The notes beneath the pieces are model-generated. The model was not told the origin of the DNA. It did not search any database and saw nothing but the letters and a program-made list of their open reading frames with translations. The position numbers were made by a program, and so were the translations under genes. Of a stretch of DNA of 64,000 nt, positions 21,426 to 33,307 are shown piece after piece (positions within the stretch are counted from its first letter, which is position 1; every line of letters begins with the position of its first letter). The stretch is from contig CM039510.1 in NCBI GenBank assembly GCA_022432975.1, positions 27,953,201 to 28,017,200 on the forward strand, written 5' to 3'. The DNA comes from Begonia masoniana. Its lineage: Eukaryota > Streptophyta > Magnoliopsida > Cucurbitales > Begoniaceae.

Positions 21426-21680
21426 GTCACCGGTGGATTTATGTTAAAGTCGATCGGATGAATTAATCATCCGGCTGACGTCACCGGTGGATGTATGTTA
21501 AAGTCGATCAGATGAATGAATCATCCGGCTGACGTCACCTGTGGATGTATGTTAAAGTCGATCAGATGATGGCTGACGTCACCGGTGGATGTAGGAAGTG
21601 TTTTGTCATTTTGTGATCGGTTGATGGCTGACGTCACCGGTGGATGTAGGAAGTGTTTGTCGTTTAGTGACCGGATGATG
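21426..21680 (+). repeat. ~53-bp minisatellite in the F 3' LTR, about 5 units
   Basis: Units start GTCACC(G/T)GTGGAT at about 21426, 21480, 21533, 21577 and 21632. One extra unit compared with the 5' LTR. Confidence 0.85.
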
Positions 21681-22398
21681 TAGCCAAAGTTTTGTCGCTT
21701 TGTCACCAGGGAAGCCTTCTGGTTCCTGTTTCGGCCTCTTCCGTTGACTTTGCTCGGCGGTAGATATGTTTGACTTCTGTAACTTTTCAAGTATTACACG
21801 ATTTAAACCCTCACTTCCTTTGGCCGATTGTTTCTTAATATTCCAACCGATTTTTCAAACATTTCTTTTTATATGGTTTTGTTTAACTCTATTGTGCTTA
21901 AATGATTTCCGCTGCTAGTTTTTTTTTAAATTATTTCGAGGTTTTAGAAAATGTCAAATTTTAACTTTCGAACGAAATTTTAAATTTGGTCCAAAGATTC
22001 TTAGTTATATTCGGGTTATGAGTAGCGAACCGGGTTCAGAAAACTCGGGGCGTTACAGATAATCACAAATGCAGCAAGAAAATCAAGGTAAAACTCACCT
22101 AGTTGAAGAAAAATCGGTCGGGAGAATCGCCGAGAAGAAGTCAGCTGAGCTAGTTGAACGCCAAATGAGGAAATGAACAGTAGCGGCTAAAACTTTTAGC
22201 TAACCTCTCTTATATACTAGTCTTCACCAATTACACATTTGCCCCTAGCTAGCCAAACGTTAACCTATTAAAGCAACCAATCATAATCACTTGTTTTCCA
22301 TAAAATAAGAGTCACAAATAAGAAATGCTGTTATTAATTAAGGTGGACAATACCGGTTGCTACAATCTACTATCCTTAAAAAATTTTGTCCTCAAAAT

Positions 22399-22752
22399 TC
22401 AGTGCTTTAACAGCTCCGGATAACGGCTCATCATGTCCTGCTGGCGCTCCCAAGTTGCCTCCTCAACATTGTGGTTATGCCATAAGACTTTCACTAGCTG
22501 AACCTCCTTATTACGTAGCACTTTTGTTGTATAGTCTAGAATTTCGACTGGTTTCTCCTCATAGGTAAGGGTAAGATGAATTTCATTGTTCTGTTGTTCC
22601 ACAACCTGAGTTGGATCCCGCATACACTTCTTTAGCATAGAAACATGGAACTCATTGTGAATTCCTTCCATAGAGGCTGGAAATTGTAACTGATAAGTTG
22701 TCTTCCTAACCCTCTTCAATATTGAGAATGGTCCGATGTATCTAGGATTCAA
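22399..22752 (-). pseudogene. Integrase C terminus with chromodomain-like tail, element E
   Basis: The frame reads NPRYIGPFSILKRV, YQLQFPASMEGIHNEFHVSMLKKC and ILDYTTKVLRNKEVQLVKVLWHNHN, ending QQDMMSRYPELLKH. It is the E counterpart of 19501-19857 and reaches the natural C terminus. The PPT (minus-strand sense GGACAAAATTTTTTAAGGAT) follows at about 22365-22390, next to the LTR. Confidence 0.87.
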
Positions 22753-22772
22753 CTTACCTCTCTTCCCAAATC

Positions 22773-23834
22773 TTACAACTCCCTTAAACGGTGAAACTTT
22801 AAGAAAAACTTCATCATCAACTTCGACTCTAACTCTCTAAGTCTTTTATCGGCATAGCTTTTCTGTCGGCTTTGAGCTGTCAAGATCCGTTGTCGGATAA
22901 GAGCAATCTTCTCCACTATCTGTTGCACAATGTCAGGACCAATCAATCGTGCTTCTCCAACTTCATCACAGTACAATGGAGATCTACACTTTCGTCCACA
23001 TAATGTCTCGTATGGTGTCATGCCTATTGTTGCTTGGAAGCTGTTATTTTAAGAAAATTCCACCAAATATAAATACTTACTCCAAGAACCCTGAAAATCT
23101 AATGTGCATGCTCGAAGCATATCTTCCAATGTTTGAATAGTCCTCTCGGATTGTCCATCTGTTTGAGGGTGAAAAGTTGTACTAAAATTGAGCTGTGTAC
23201 CTATAGCCTTATGTAAAATCTTCTAAAACTTAGATGTGAATCTAGAATCTCGGTCTGAAACTATAGTGATTGGAACCCCATGTAGTCGCACAATCTCATG
23301 TACATACAATTCAGCGAGCTGATCCATCGAGTATGTCATCTTTATTGGCAGAAAATAGGCAGATTTGGTTAGACGATCAACTATCACCCAAATTGCATCA
23401 TGTCCCCTTGCTGTTCTAGGCAATCCTACAACAAAGTCCATCGTTATTTGTTTCCATTTCCATTCGGGAACTGGTAAAGGTTGCAATACTCCTGCAGGTC
23501 TTTGATGTTCAGCTTTAATCTGTTGACAAATCAAACACGATCCAATGTATTCCGCCACACTTCTTTTCATATTTGGCCACCAATAGTGTTGTTTAAGATC
23601 TCTGTACATTTTTGTACTTCTAGGATGAACAGAGAATCTAGAAGAATGAGCTTCCGAAATGATCTCTTTTCGAAGTTCTTCATTTGTCGGAACAAACCAT
23701 CTATTCCGAAACTTGAGAATTCCATCAACAGAAAAATTGAAATCCGACTTATCGGTAGGATCCATGCATGACTTATACTTGTTGCACTCAGCATCAATCG
23801 CCTAAGCTTCCTTTATTCTCTCCAAAATAGTAGG
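22773..23834 (-). pseudogene. Integrase of element E, broken
   Basis: From 23765 the frame shows the zinc domain ([23 protein letters not shown]), [10 protein letters not shown] and [15 protein letters not shown] near 23223 replaces Trp (SKFWK in F). The Glu motif [17 protein letters not shown] and the YNNSFQATI region follow, with another stop (TAA for TAT) near 23050. [13 protein letters not shown] continues to 22773, where a frameshift separates it from the C-terminal domain. An additional TAG for CAG lies near 23803. The DDE residues are all still readable. Confidence 0.88.
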
Positions 23835-23908
23835 CTTCAATGATATAGCAGAAAGCATAGCTGACACGCTGGACACAGTTTCCAGGTTAAATCTTTGAAA
23901 TTCTGACT

Positions 23909-26065
23909 CTATAAGGCTAACGGTAAGTCAAGAATCAATGTCGAGGCTGATGTTGTCACCCTACTCAATGCATCAGCCACAACATTCGCCTTGTCAGGGT
24001 GGTATTTGATCTCAAAATCATAGTCCTTAACAAACTCCAACCACCGACGTTGCCTCATGTTTAGCTCCTTCTGTGTGAAAATATACTTCAGACTTTTATG
24101 ATCTGAGAATATTTCACAAGATTGTCCATACAGGTAATGCCTCCAAATCTTCAATGCAAAAACTACCGCAACCAATTCCAAATCGTGTGTAGGACGATTT
24201 TTCTCATGCGTTTTCAGCTGTCTAGAAGCATAAGCTATTACCTTTCCATCTTGCATCAACACACAACCGAGACCAACTTTGGAAGCATCACAATAGATGC
24301 TAAACTTTCCATCATCAACAGGGAGTGTTAGTATTAGAGCATTGGTCAGTCTCTGCTTCAAGGTCTGAAAACTATTCTCACATTCTTCAGTCCACAGATA
24401 CTTCATGTTTTTCCTTGTTAACCGAGTGAGGGGTGTTGAGATCTTCGAGAATCCTTCAATAAACTTCCTATAATATCCTGCTAATACAAGGAAACTTCGA
24501 ATATCTGTAGCATTCTTCGGTTGGAGCCACTCCTTAACTGCTTGAACCTTAGTTGGATCGACAGATATTCCATCTCCCGAGATCACGTGACCAAGAAAGT
24601 GAACTCTATCCAACCAAAACTCACACTTGGAAAACTTAGCATAAAGTTGATGTTGCCTTAGTACTCCCAATACCAAGGTCAGATGCCTTGCATGCTCATC
24701 TTTAGTACGTGAATAGATTAAGATATCATCAATAAACACTATGACAAATTTATCTAAATATTCGTGGAACACTCTATTCATAAGGTCCATGAAGGCTGCT
24801 GGTGCATTTGTTAATCCAAAAGACATCACCAAGAACTCATAATGTCCATACCTTGTACGAAAGGCAGTCTTTGGAATATCTTCAGATTTGACTTTCAATT
24901 GGTAATAACCAGACCTTAGGTCAATCTTGGAGAAAACTCGCGCACCATTAAGCTGGTCAAATAAATCATCAATCTTTGGCAATGGATACTTGTTCTTGAT
25001 AGTTAACTTATTCAATTCCCGATAATCAACGCACATACGCATTGATCCATCCTTCTTCTTGACAAAAAGAACTGGTGCACCCCACAGTGAAAAGCTTGGG
25101 CGTATGAACCATTTTTCCAATAGTTCCTCCAACTGTTTCTTTAATTCCTTAAGTTCCGTAGGTGCTAATCTATAGGGATTCTTAGATACAGGCTCGGCGC
25201 CTGGGTAAACATCTACAACAAATTCAATTTCCCTATCTGGCGGCAAGCCAGGCAGGTCATCTAAAAATACTTCTGGAAAGTCTTGGACAATTAAGACATT
25301 TTGGGGACTCGATTTTCCTACAATCTGTGTGTCTATAGCACTGGCCAAAAAGCATAAGAACTCCCCGCATGGAGAGGGTCTACAATTGATAGGAGTCATA
25401 ACAGACATCTCTCTATCCTTTTTCAAAGCTTGAAAGGTATGGCTCAAACCACCAGGGGGTTGAAAACTAACAATTCCAGTCCTACAATCGATTGTAGCAT
25501 AATGCTTGAACAACCAATCCATTCCTAGGATTACATCAAATCCCATTATATCCATAATAATGAGATCAGCAGGTAGATTGATGCTTCCCACCAACACAAC
25601 ACTATCAAGCATCATTTGGTTAGAGTGCATGCGTTCACCAGAGGGTAACGCGACGTTAAACACGTGCTCAGTAGGGGTAAACTGTACATCTAACTTGACA
25701 GCAAACGTAGACGCTATAAATGAATGTGTCACACCAGAATCTATTAAAGTGAAAGCAGGTATAGAGTTAATCAATATGGTACCTGACACTACAACGGACT
25801 GATCTTCATCACCCGACTCCATCATGGAGAATATCCTCGGCTTCAACTTGGCAGGGCTATGCTTTAAAGCTGGGCAGTCTCTGTTAATATGGCCAACTTT
25901 ATTACAGTTGTAGCAACGAATGACTCTGGGTTTCGAGCAATCCTTGAATGTGTATCCAACTTCTTCACAGTTGAAACACTTTCTCGTCCCAAACCTGCAC
26001 TCGCCCGGGTGATTCTTCAAACATTTCAGACATTGGGGAAACTTCGCAGTATTCTGTACCTTCAT
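23909..26065 (-). pseudogene. Zinc knuckles, protease, RT and RNase H of element E
   Basis: This 718-residue frame is the longest surviving pol piece in the nest. It has two knuckles; the first reads [14 protein letters not shown] with Tyr in place of His, while the second ([14 protein letters not shown]) is intact. The protease site is DSGVTHSF instead of DSGATHSF. RT is complete ([35 protein letters not shown]), followed by RNase H ([34 protein letters not shown]) and the tether with ADALSRV. A TAA for CAA upstream (near 26075) separates it from capsid. Confidence 0.93.
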
Positions 26066-26884
26066 TCTTGTTCCTTAGCTACCCTGGCCTTCGTTGGGCC
26101 TCTTCATCCCTCTCTGTTGGTGTGGCTGAATGAACTTTCGTGGGGCTTCCTTTGGTCCAGCACACTTCATTTCTGCTTCTTCCACTTCCAATGTCGTGGA
26201 CACGACTTCTCCATACGACAAACCTTTAATACCCGAAAACTTAACTCATCTGTAAATTTCTGGCTTCAGTCCATGCACAAATTGAAACACTTTATCTTCA
26301 TTCCTATGAACAAAGTGTCTAGCAAACCTTGACAGGGAGTCGAATTGCCTGCTGTACTCAGCCACAGACCCTGTTTGTATCAATTGTAAGAACTCTACTT
26401 TCTTCGAAGTCTGGACGGTGCTACTGAAATACTTCTCATAGAAAGTTTCCTTGAATTGTGACCAAGGCATAGCCAAAACGTCAGTGGTGATCTCCATTGT
26501 TTCCCACCAAAGTAGAGCATCCCCAGCCAAATGGAACGCTGCCAAAGTGACTTTGTCTCCTTCTCCAATGTTGGCACATCTGAACATGCTCTCAATCTTT
26601 CTAAGCCATTCTTCGGCAACAATCGGGTTGGATGATTTTCCATCAAATGTGGGCGGTTGTAATCTACGAAATCTGTCTCCTGATTGCTCATTGCTATAAC
26701 ACGAGTCGGCACTTCCTTGTACTTCTCGGTTCAACAGTACTCCTAATTGATCGGACTGCTGACACACCAAATCCGTCTGCTGACGCACCAAATCTGTCAG
26801 CTGCCTAATCACACTAGGATCCTCCTCACGTCTCAAATTTGGCATCTCTCTCGGTGCTCTTGATCTTCCTGGTCATCTAGCCAT
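26066..26884 (-). pseudogene. Gag of element E
   Basis: The predicted ATG at 26884 is followed three codons later by TGA where F has CGA. The main frame (26845-26246) has repeated LVRQQTDL coils, then RFRRLQPPTFDGKSSNP, EEWLRKIESMFRCANIGEG, LLWWETME, SQFKETFYEKYF and GSVAEYSRQFDSLSRFA. A frameshift near 26246 leaves the remaining capsid (GIKGLSYGEVVST) in another frame. It is a better preserved Gag than that of F. Confidence 0.87.
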
Positions 26885-26888
26885 TTTG

Positions 26889-26956
26889 CTACATTCCTGG
26901 ACAAGGTTAATTACCCTCATAAATATCTAATAACTAAGGTTAACATAAACACTTAC
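26889..26956 (-). other. Putative PBS-to-gag intron of element E
   Basis: On the minus strand the donor AACT|GTAAGTG and acceptor GGAATGTAG lie between the PBS (about 27039-27024, reading GTATGATATCAGAGAC) and the gag ATG at 26884. It is 68 nt long and matches F closely. Confidence 0.45.
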
Positions 26957-27039
26957 AGTTGTTGGAGTACTTCCATGCGACGATCGGCACTGATGAGTAA
27001 TCTTTTGAACGGTTTAACTAAATGTCTCTGATATCATAC

Positions 27040-29042
27040 TGTAACGCCCTGAGATTTTTATAACTCGGTTCGCTACTCAAAATGCTGAACAGAACTAAGA
27101 CAATCTGGGAAGGGTTTTAAAAACTTCACTCCACGGTCAAAATTCAACTTTTATAAAATAAAAATTAAGACATTAAAACTTGCAGCGGAAAAATATCTGT
27201 GTAAAACAGGGTTAAAACAAATCACTAAAACAATACTTATATAACAGTTAAATCATAGAAACAATCAGCCAAAAGAAAACCGAGGACATAAAAGTTTTGA
27301 ATATTTAAATGTCTTAAAATTTCAAAAACAACCTCCGCCGAAAAAGTCCCAGCGGTAGAAGCAAAAATAGGAGACTTTTTCCGCCCAACAGTGTCAGCGG
27401 TGGAAGCAGAAACAGAAGACTTCTTCCACCAAACAATGTCAGCAGTGAAAGCAGAAACAAAAGACTTCTTCTGCCAAACAGTGTCAGCGGTGGAAGTAGA
27501 AACAGAACACATCTTCCGATTGACAACGTCTACCGATAGACAACATCTACCGATACACATTATCTACCGATAGACAACTTCTACTGATAGAGAAAATCTA
27601 CCGATAGACAACAGAACAACGCATAAACCATTTACACTCTAAACAAATGAACAACTCTAACTGCTATAAGAACTTGTAAATTTTTGTAAACATTTAAAAC
27701 AACTTGAATCCACGACTTACTAAAAATCCAGAAAAATAACTCCCATCAAAATCAACCACGTTTTATCCTCAGAATCATTTCTAAAGCACAACGAAACATT
27801 TAAAACTATCACTACTATCAGAAATACTAAAACTACCAATGTCATTAAAATTCTCAGCATATTTAAACTAAACAATTGTTCGCTAAACTTTCACGCCTAC
27901 TGCCATAAGTTAAACCACCCCATCAGTTTACCAAGTCGACGCATGAATATACTCCTCCAACCAGCCTAATCCCTATCATGCTCGGAGAACACAACTGCTG
28001 ACACTTCTTCACCTACATCACAAAACTCATCTATTAGCCTAATGTTAAATAAGTAGAGCAATAATGTAATGAAATGCTGGAACATAAATCCTATTCATGC
28101 AGTTTCTACTTTCGCAACTCGGTTGAATTCATAATCGTTTCCTACTAATCTGATCCTTCTGTCCATTGGGAAGTGGATCAATTTTCTCAAAGTCATACAT
28201 CCTATAACCCAATTAAGGGGTGGATTAGTTCCCTTAATAGCTGATCTGATCCTTCTGTCCATTGGAAAGTGGATCAATTTTCTCAAAGTCATACATCATT
28301 CAACTCGATTAAGGGGTGGATTAGTTCCCTTAATAGCTGATCTGGTTAATTCTGTTCATGCCTTACCATGGCATTATATGTAAATTCATTTTCGTAAGCT
28401 TTCAAAATAATCATGATACATGACATACTGGAAAACATACAAAACATGCATAAATCCTACTGTTTTGTGATGTAGACCCGAAGGCGCACACAAACTCTAC
28501 TTACCTGGTCTCTTGAAAGCTTGGTTGAAGTCTACCTCGGGAGTTCGCTCAAACCTAAAACCATAAACCGAGCATTAATTTAAATCTTCACTAAATTTCA
28601 TTTTAATCATCCAGAAATCTAAGGAAACTAATTTGGGAGCTCTATTCAAAGTGCATTGCCGATTCATCTCAAAACCGAGACTATCCCCATATACGGCATT
28701 CTCAAAACTCACCTCTACAATCCCCTCAATCATCGATAATCACAAATGCAGCAAGGAAATCAAGGTAAAAATCACCTAGTTGAAGAAGAATCGGTCGGGA
28801 GAATCGCCGAGAAGAAGTCTACTGAGCGAGCTGAACGCCAAATGAGAAAATGAAACAGTAGCAGCTAAAACTCTTAGCTAACCTCTTTTATACACTAGTC
28901 TTCACCAATTACACATTTGCCCGTAGCTAGCCAAACCTTAACCTATTAAAGCAACCAATCATAATCACTTGTTTTCCATAAAATAAGAGTCACACATAAG
29001 AAATACTGTTATTAATTAAGGTGGACAATACCGGTTGCTACA
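27040..29042 (-). repeat. 5' LTR of element E
   Basis: On the plus strand it runs TGTAACGCCC...TTGCTACA. It contains about 4 units of the 45-bp minisatellite (27350-27513), CTACCGAT repeats (27525-27620), and, in LTR sense, a TATA-like TATAAAAG near 28892. Confidence 0.94.
28013..28775 (-). other. Putative two-intron spliced leader, E 5' LTR
   Basis: On the minus strand intron 1 runs 28775-28555 (221 nt), exon 2 is 28554-28505 (50 nt) and intron 2 is 28504-28013 (492 nt, CCAG|GTAAGTAG to TGATGTAG|G). Complementary arms lie at 28462-28475 and 28013-28026. All lengths equal those of the other E LTR once F is removed. Confidence 0.5.
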
Positions 29043-29344
29043 CGAAGCCTAACAGATTTTACCAAATCTTCATCAAATCGGCTTACCAAAACAAAGTTTT
29101 CCAAAAAGCAAGTGTCTTTAGCTTTTTCAATAACTTTCCTATTATTCTTGTTTCCTTATTTTTCTCTTCCACATAATCTTCATGATTGTTAATATGAATC
29201 CATCCAATAATCTGAATATAATATTTCTTGATCACCAAGAAATAAATTATCAATTTGGAAAATAATGGAATAAAATATTATCTCCATAAAAATATATTGT
29301 CAAAAAATTAATGTCAACATATATGCAATATCTTTGCATTTACA

Positions 29345-30829
29345 ATCTCCCTATTTGGCATTTTTTGGTAAAATCAATAAATCCAATAACTTCGACAACT
29401 CCCCCTGAATTAACTCCCCATGGATGATAGCTTCAATCATCATAAAAATACTTCAATCATCGTCATATCAAAAATATATTATTAAAGCATACTCACCCAA
29501 AATACTTCCCCTTTTGCCATAAAAAGACAAATATATATATAAGAGAATAATGACCACGATAAGAGCATCATAATCTCGAAATAATCAGTATAAAAACTTG
29601 CATCACCATAAGGAGATAACCAACATCACGAAAAATATAATATCAAGATGTAACAAATCATCCTGAGACTTAATATCTAGAGGCAAGAGAATATTTTAGA
29701 AGTTCATAAGAAATTTATCATTAAGTAGAAATATCATCAAAAGAAAGACCAACCCGATTGTAGTTGTTGGTAACTGTTCACTAGTATCATTTTCCTTGGA
29801 CATATTCTCTTTCAACATGTAATACTGAAGTATCATCCTCTGCTACTTCAGTGACATCCTAAGTGGCATCAGTTGAAATTCTTGACTTTTCAACAAGTTT
29901 GGTCTCCTTAATTGTTTCTTCACATTAGCAACTTTCTTTCTCTCGAAAATATCACCAGCAACTTCTTTAGCAAACATTTTTCCGAAAAGGTCATCAAGTA
30001 TCCAATAACTACTATCTTTCCATTTTCTATTTTCAATTACCATTTGCTGATCATTCAAAAATTTCATCTCACCTTCAATTATCTTGAAAAAAAAAAAGAT
30101 AACAATGTAGAATCAGAAGCATTGTCAGAATTAGAAACATTGTCAAGAGCTAGAACATCCTCAGGAACACCATCCAGAACATTGGATCACCTTTCATTCT
30201 TGCAATCGACATGATTCACAATCAATTCCCAGAGAAGTAAGAGGACGGTTTCTCATAGCAATCTTATGCAGGTTAGCATACTTGACAGTAGGTTGCAAGG
30301 TAGAAAAATCTTTACCATGGGACCACACACGTCTGACACTACGAGTGACATCAGTAATTATCTTGATAAAATTGGAAGAAAACTTCACAGAATCAACCTA
30401 GTGGCAGCACAGATGTATGTTGATTACAATAGAGAAGAACTCGAACAAATATCCCTTAAACTGTTGGAGAGAGATGGATAAAAAATAGTCGTTTGAATTT
30501 ATGGAAATAAACCATAAATACTCACTCAAATTGGAAAATAAATCAAAAATTCCTCAAATAAGATGGGAAATAAACTCAAAAATATCCACGATCAAATCTC
30601 ATGAAATCCTCCATCAATATATTTGAGATTAACTCTAAATTTTCATAAAAATCGCGGAAAACTTCATAGAACCCCTTGTGTCATGCAGGAAGTTACTGAC
30701 CAAAAATCTCAAAAGAAATATTAGCAATAAAAGAAATCCCTTCTTTTTCTTTTTCTTTTCTCCCTTTTTTTTAATAATTTTTTTTTATATAAAAGCAAAT
30801 AAAAAAACTTACAACATAGAAGAACCTCT
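29345..30829 (-). pseudogene. 3' region of element G with remnants of a Sirevirus-type extra (env-like) ORF
   Basis: Between the end of RNase H and the PPT (29345-29359, minus sense AAATAGGGAGAT) lie ~1.5 kb with scattered frames. The clearest is 30388-30194 (VWSHGKDFSTLQPTVKYANLHKIAMRN), which resembles the extra ORF found downstream of pol in many Sireviruses. A second frame at 30067-29843 is charged. Both are short, and the region is AT-rich with T runs (30735-30785). The family link is from memory and moderately uncertain. Confidence 0.5.
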
Positions 30830-31375
30830 TCACATGACACATAGGCCTAAGGCAGACCTCAATTCTTCAAATCTCACACCATCCAACGCCTTGGTAAAAA
30901 TATCGGCAATCTGCTTTTTGGTCACCATATGCTCCAAATTAATAATTTTGTCCTCCACCAGAGATCGAATAAAATGATGTCGTATATCAATATGTTTTGT
31001 CCGTGAATGCTGAACAGAATTTTTAGAAATATTGATTGCACTCAGATTATCGCAGTAGAGGGTCATGACACCCTATGTGACACCATAGTCTTTCATCATT
31101 TGTTTTATCCAGGGAAGCTGAGTATAGCTGCTACCTGCTGCAATATATTCTGCCTCAGCAATAGACAGAGAAATCAAATTTTGCTTCTTGCTAAACCACG
31201 ATACCAAGTTATGTCCAACATAAAAACATCCACCCGAAGTGCTTTTTCGATCATCAGAACTTCCGACCCAGTCAGCATCACAATAACCCACCAGATTTGC
31301 GTTAGAATCGAAAGAATACCAGATGCTATAATTAGTTGTTCCACTAACATATTTTAGAATTCGTTTAATCGACAC
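30830..31375 (-). pseudogene. RNase H of element G
   Basis: Two frames (31375-31073 and 31066-30830) carry a copia RNase H: RILKYVSGTTNYSIWY, GYCDADWVGSSDDRKSTSGG, VSWFSKKQNLISLSIAEAEYIAA, then LYCDNLSAINISKN and HSRTKHIDIRHHFIR, ending FTKALDGVRFEELR. A stop or frameshift separates the two parts. The catalytic Asp, Glu and Asp positions are visible. Confidence 0.9.
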
Positions 31376-31411
31376 TAGGTGTGACTCCCTCAGATTGGCT
31401 TGAAATAGAGC

Positions 31412-32080
31412 TCATAAACCCACGCTATAACAAATATCTGGTCGGTTGGCAGTAAGATATAAGAGACTTCCAATCATACTTCTATATAAACGTGGATCAA
31501 CAGCAATACCCTTCTCATCTTTGGTAATTTTCTCATGTGTCCCAAGGGGTGTTCTACACGGGCGTGCATTCTCAAGCTTAAATATTTCCAATAAATTCTT
31601 GGCGTATTTGGCTTGTGAAATAAAAATATCATTCTTTGCTTGCTGAATTTGGAGTCCAAGGAAATAATTGAGTTCTCCAACCATACTCATCTCGAATTCT
31701 CCAGTCATTTGAGTCACAAATTCATCCACCATCATCTGTGACACCGAGGCAAACACTATGTCATCAACATAAATTTGGGCAAGTAAAAACTGACATTTGG
31801 CACGGCGGACGAAAAGGGTTTTATCTACTCCCCCTCGCTCATATCCCTTGGATAATAAATATTGCATGAGTCGTTCATACCACGCACGAGGAGCTTGTTT
31901 GAACCCATATAACGCCTTCTTTAATTGATAAACATACTCGGGATGATGAGGGTCTTCAAAACCCTTTGGTTGAGCAACATAAACTTCTTCATTAAACTTT
32001 ATTACAGGAATTTCCCGAACAGCACCTTTCGAAATAATCTTTTCAAGCATTCTGAAATTAACATGTCCAAACTTTCTATG
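31412..32080 (-). pseudogene. Pre-integrase fused to mid-RT by deletion, element G
   Basis: The frame begins with the integrase zinc region ([19 protein letters not shown]) and passes at about 31985-32010 into RT at [16 protein letters not shown]. It continues [19 protein letters not shown], the catalytic YVDDIVFAS and [11 protein letters not shown] to [10 protein letters not shown]. The integrase core and the first part of RT, about 2 kb in a normal element, are missing. The YVDD is intact. A stop near 32080 separates it from protease. Confidence 0.88.
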
Positions 32081-32770
32081 TCATAGAATAGTGTCTTCCA
32101 TACTCGACCGAAGGTAGGTAGACGAGGAAGAAATAAGATAGCAATTGTCTGATGATCTAACTCCTTCAATAACACACTTGTTGTTTCGATCGGACACCAC
32201 ACATTTTTCTCTTGTGAATTGCACATTTAGATCTTGATAACAGAGCTGACTAATACTGATTAGATTAGATTTCAGACCATTTACCAATAAAACATTACTC
32301 AACTTTGGTAAACCAGGAACATTCAACGTTCCCCTTCCAATGACATCCGTTGAGACACCGTTGCCGAATGTAACTTTTCCCACGGTTTTGGGTATAATAT
32401 CCTTCAAATATCTCTCTTCACCTGTTATGTGTCTAGAACATCCGCTATCAAAATACCATGCATTGGTTCCGATCGCCTTTAGTGAAAGATGTGTAACATT
32501 ACACTTCACATTTGATTTCTTCACCCATTTCTGATAAGGGAATCTATAAGAAGAGACATTTCTAACAGTACCCAATCTTAAGTCAGCAAGATAAGCAAAG
32601 CATTTAGGGCGAATATGACCACGGCGTTGGCAATAGTGACACACAGAACCATATATGTTACCTTTTCTGCTTGCAGCATGATAGAAGTTATAGGATTTTG
32701 ATTTTCTGTCAGTTCTTCGAATTCTGTTAACACCTTGCTTTTCTTTGTAATCAAACCCCTTGGTTGACAC
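32081..32770 (-). pseudogene. Zinc knuckle and protease of element G
   Basis: A second knuckle (CHYCQRRGHIRPKC) is followed by WYFDSGCSRHITG, the copia protease active site (DSGCSRH), then VTFGNGV, GLPKLSNVLLVNGLKSNLISISQLC and KCVIEGVRSSDNCY. This order and wording are typical of Sirevirus pol. It is preceded by another frame holding the coiled-coil part. Confidence 0.88.
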
Positions 32771-32773
32771 CGG

Positions 32774-33304
32774 CTATGACACCGGACTTTCCTTTACGAA
32801 TTTCATCACAAAGCGATTTTCCTTTAAAGCTACAGTCTTTGAACCTGAACTTTCACCTTTGAATCCCAATCCATACCGATTTACGCTTGATTTGCTGACA
32901 TTTAAAACATCATCTAGATTAGTGGAACTCGAATTCAGCATTTTGACATTCTTCTTTATGAGGCTTATCTCATTGGTTAGATCATTAGCTTCATCCTGAC
33001 TTGTTTTCAGCTTTGTCTCCAAATCATCAATAACATTTTGAAGATTGTTCTTCTCATCTTTCAAATTTCAAATCTGAACGTGTAGAAGCTGATTTACTTT
33101 AGCAAGCTCGGTCCATTTCTCATGCAGAAACTTGTATTCTCCAATAAGATCTTCTTCTGTGACTAGTTCTTCGTCTTCATCACTACTATTGGAAAAACTT
33201 TTTATGACACCTTGTATAACACCACCATTTTCTTCACGTTCTGCCTTTCCAACGAGCGTCATATGGTTGCTCTGAAATTCATCTTCCTTCTCTGACTCAT
33301 CCTC
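32774..33304 (-). pseudogene. Coiled-coil Gag extension of element G
   Basis: Two short frames (33262-33068 and 33064-32774) encode acidic and heptad-rich sequence: SSDEDEELVTEEDLIGEYKFLHEKW, then KNNLQNVIDDLETKLKTSQDEAND and SSSTNLDDVLNVSK. A long coiled coil C-terminal to the zinc finger in Gag is typical of Sireviruses. Confidence 0.8.
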
Positions 33305-33307
33305 ACT

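Larger units (their letters stand above)
13180..22057 (+). mobile_element. Element F: full-length but inactivated Ty3/gypsy Tekay-like retrotransposon
   Basis: F has LTRs of 2080 and 2123 bp, PBS, PPT and a perfect TSD GATAA (13175-13179 and 22058-22062). The internal region carries gag, protease, RT, RNase H, integrase and an integrase C-terminal/chromodomain-like tail on the plus strand in the normal Ty3 order. Total length is 8878 bp. Its reading frame is broken by several nonsense codons, nearly all C-to-T or G-to-A, plus frameshifts. It is the innermost and therefore youngest of the G-E-F nest and resembles E throughout its proteins. Confidence 0.97.
19935..22057 (+). repeat. 3' LTR of element F
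   Basis: It starts TGTAGCACTCGG and ends GGGGCGTTACA. It holds the second copy of the putative spliced leader (20213-20966) and the expanded minisatellite (21426-21680). Confidence 0.95.
11232..22364 (-). repeat. 3' LTR of element E, split by element F
   Basis: The pieces are 11232-13179 and 22063-22364. On the plus strand it starts TGTAACGCC and ends GGTTGCTACA. It carries one more 45-bp minisatellite unit and ~200 bp (11809-12014) absent from the other LTR. In LTR sense a TATA box TATATAAG lies at 22216-22209. F interrupts predicted leader intron 1. Confidence 0.93.
11232..29042 (-). mobile_element. Element E: Ty3/gypsy Tekay-like retrotransposon, minus strand, containing element F
   Basis: E is bounded by a perfect TSD CGAAG (11227-11231 and 29043-29047). 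Without F it is about 8.9 kb. The LTRs are ~2250 bp (11232-13179 plus 22063-22364) and 2003 bp (27040-29042). Gag, two zinc knuckles, protease, RT, RNase H, integrase and an integrase C-terminal/chromodomain-like tail are all present in order but broken by stops and frameshifts. F sits inside the 3' LTR of E, so E is older than F and younger than G. Confidence 0.95.
10200..29344 (-). repeat. Left (shared) LTR of element G, split by element E
   Basis: The LTR pieces are 10200-11231 and 29048-29344, about 1.33 kb in total. It runs TGAAAAATTACG...ATTTACA on the plus strand and is followed by a PPT (29345-29359). The right LTR (34342-36906) is nearly twice as long because of internal duplications. 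E is inserted with the target duplication CGAAG. Confidence 0.85.

Noticed and set aside
13180..22057. Reading the gypsy elements as endogenous viruses with an envelope gene
   Set aside because: Domain order, PBS, PPT and LTRs fit Ty3/gypsy retrotransposons and no envelope-like frame follows integrase. No pararetrovirus movement protein was seen either.
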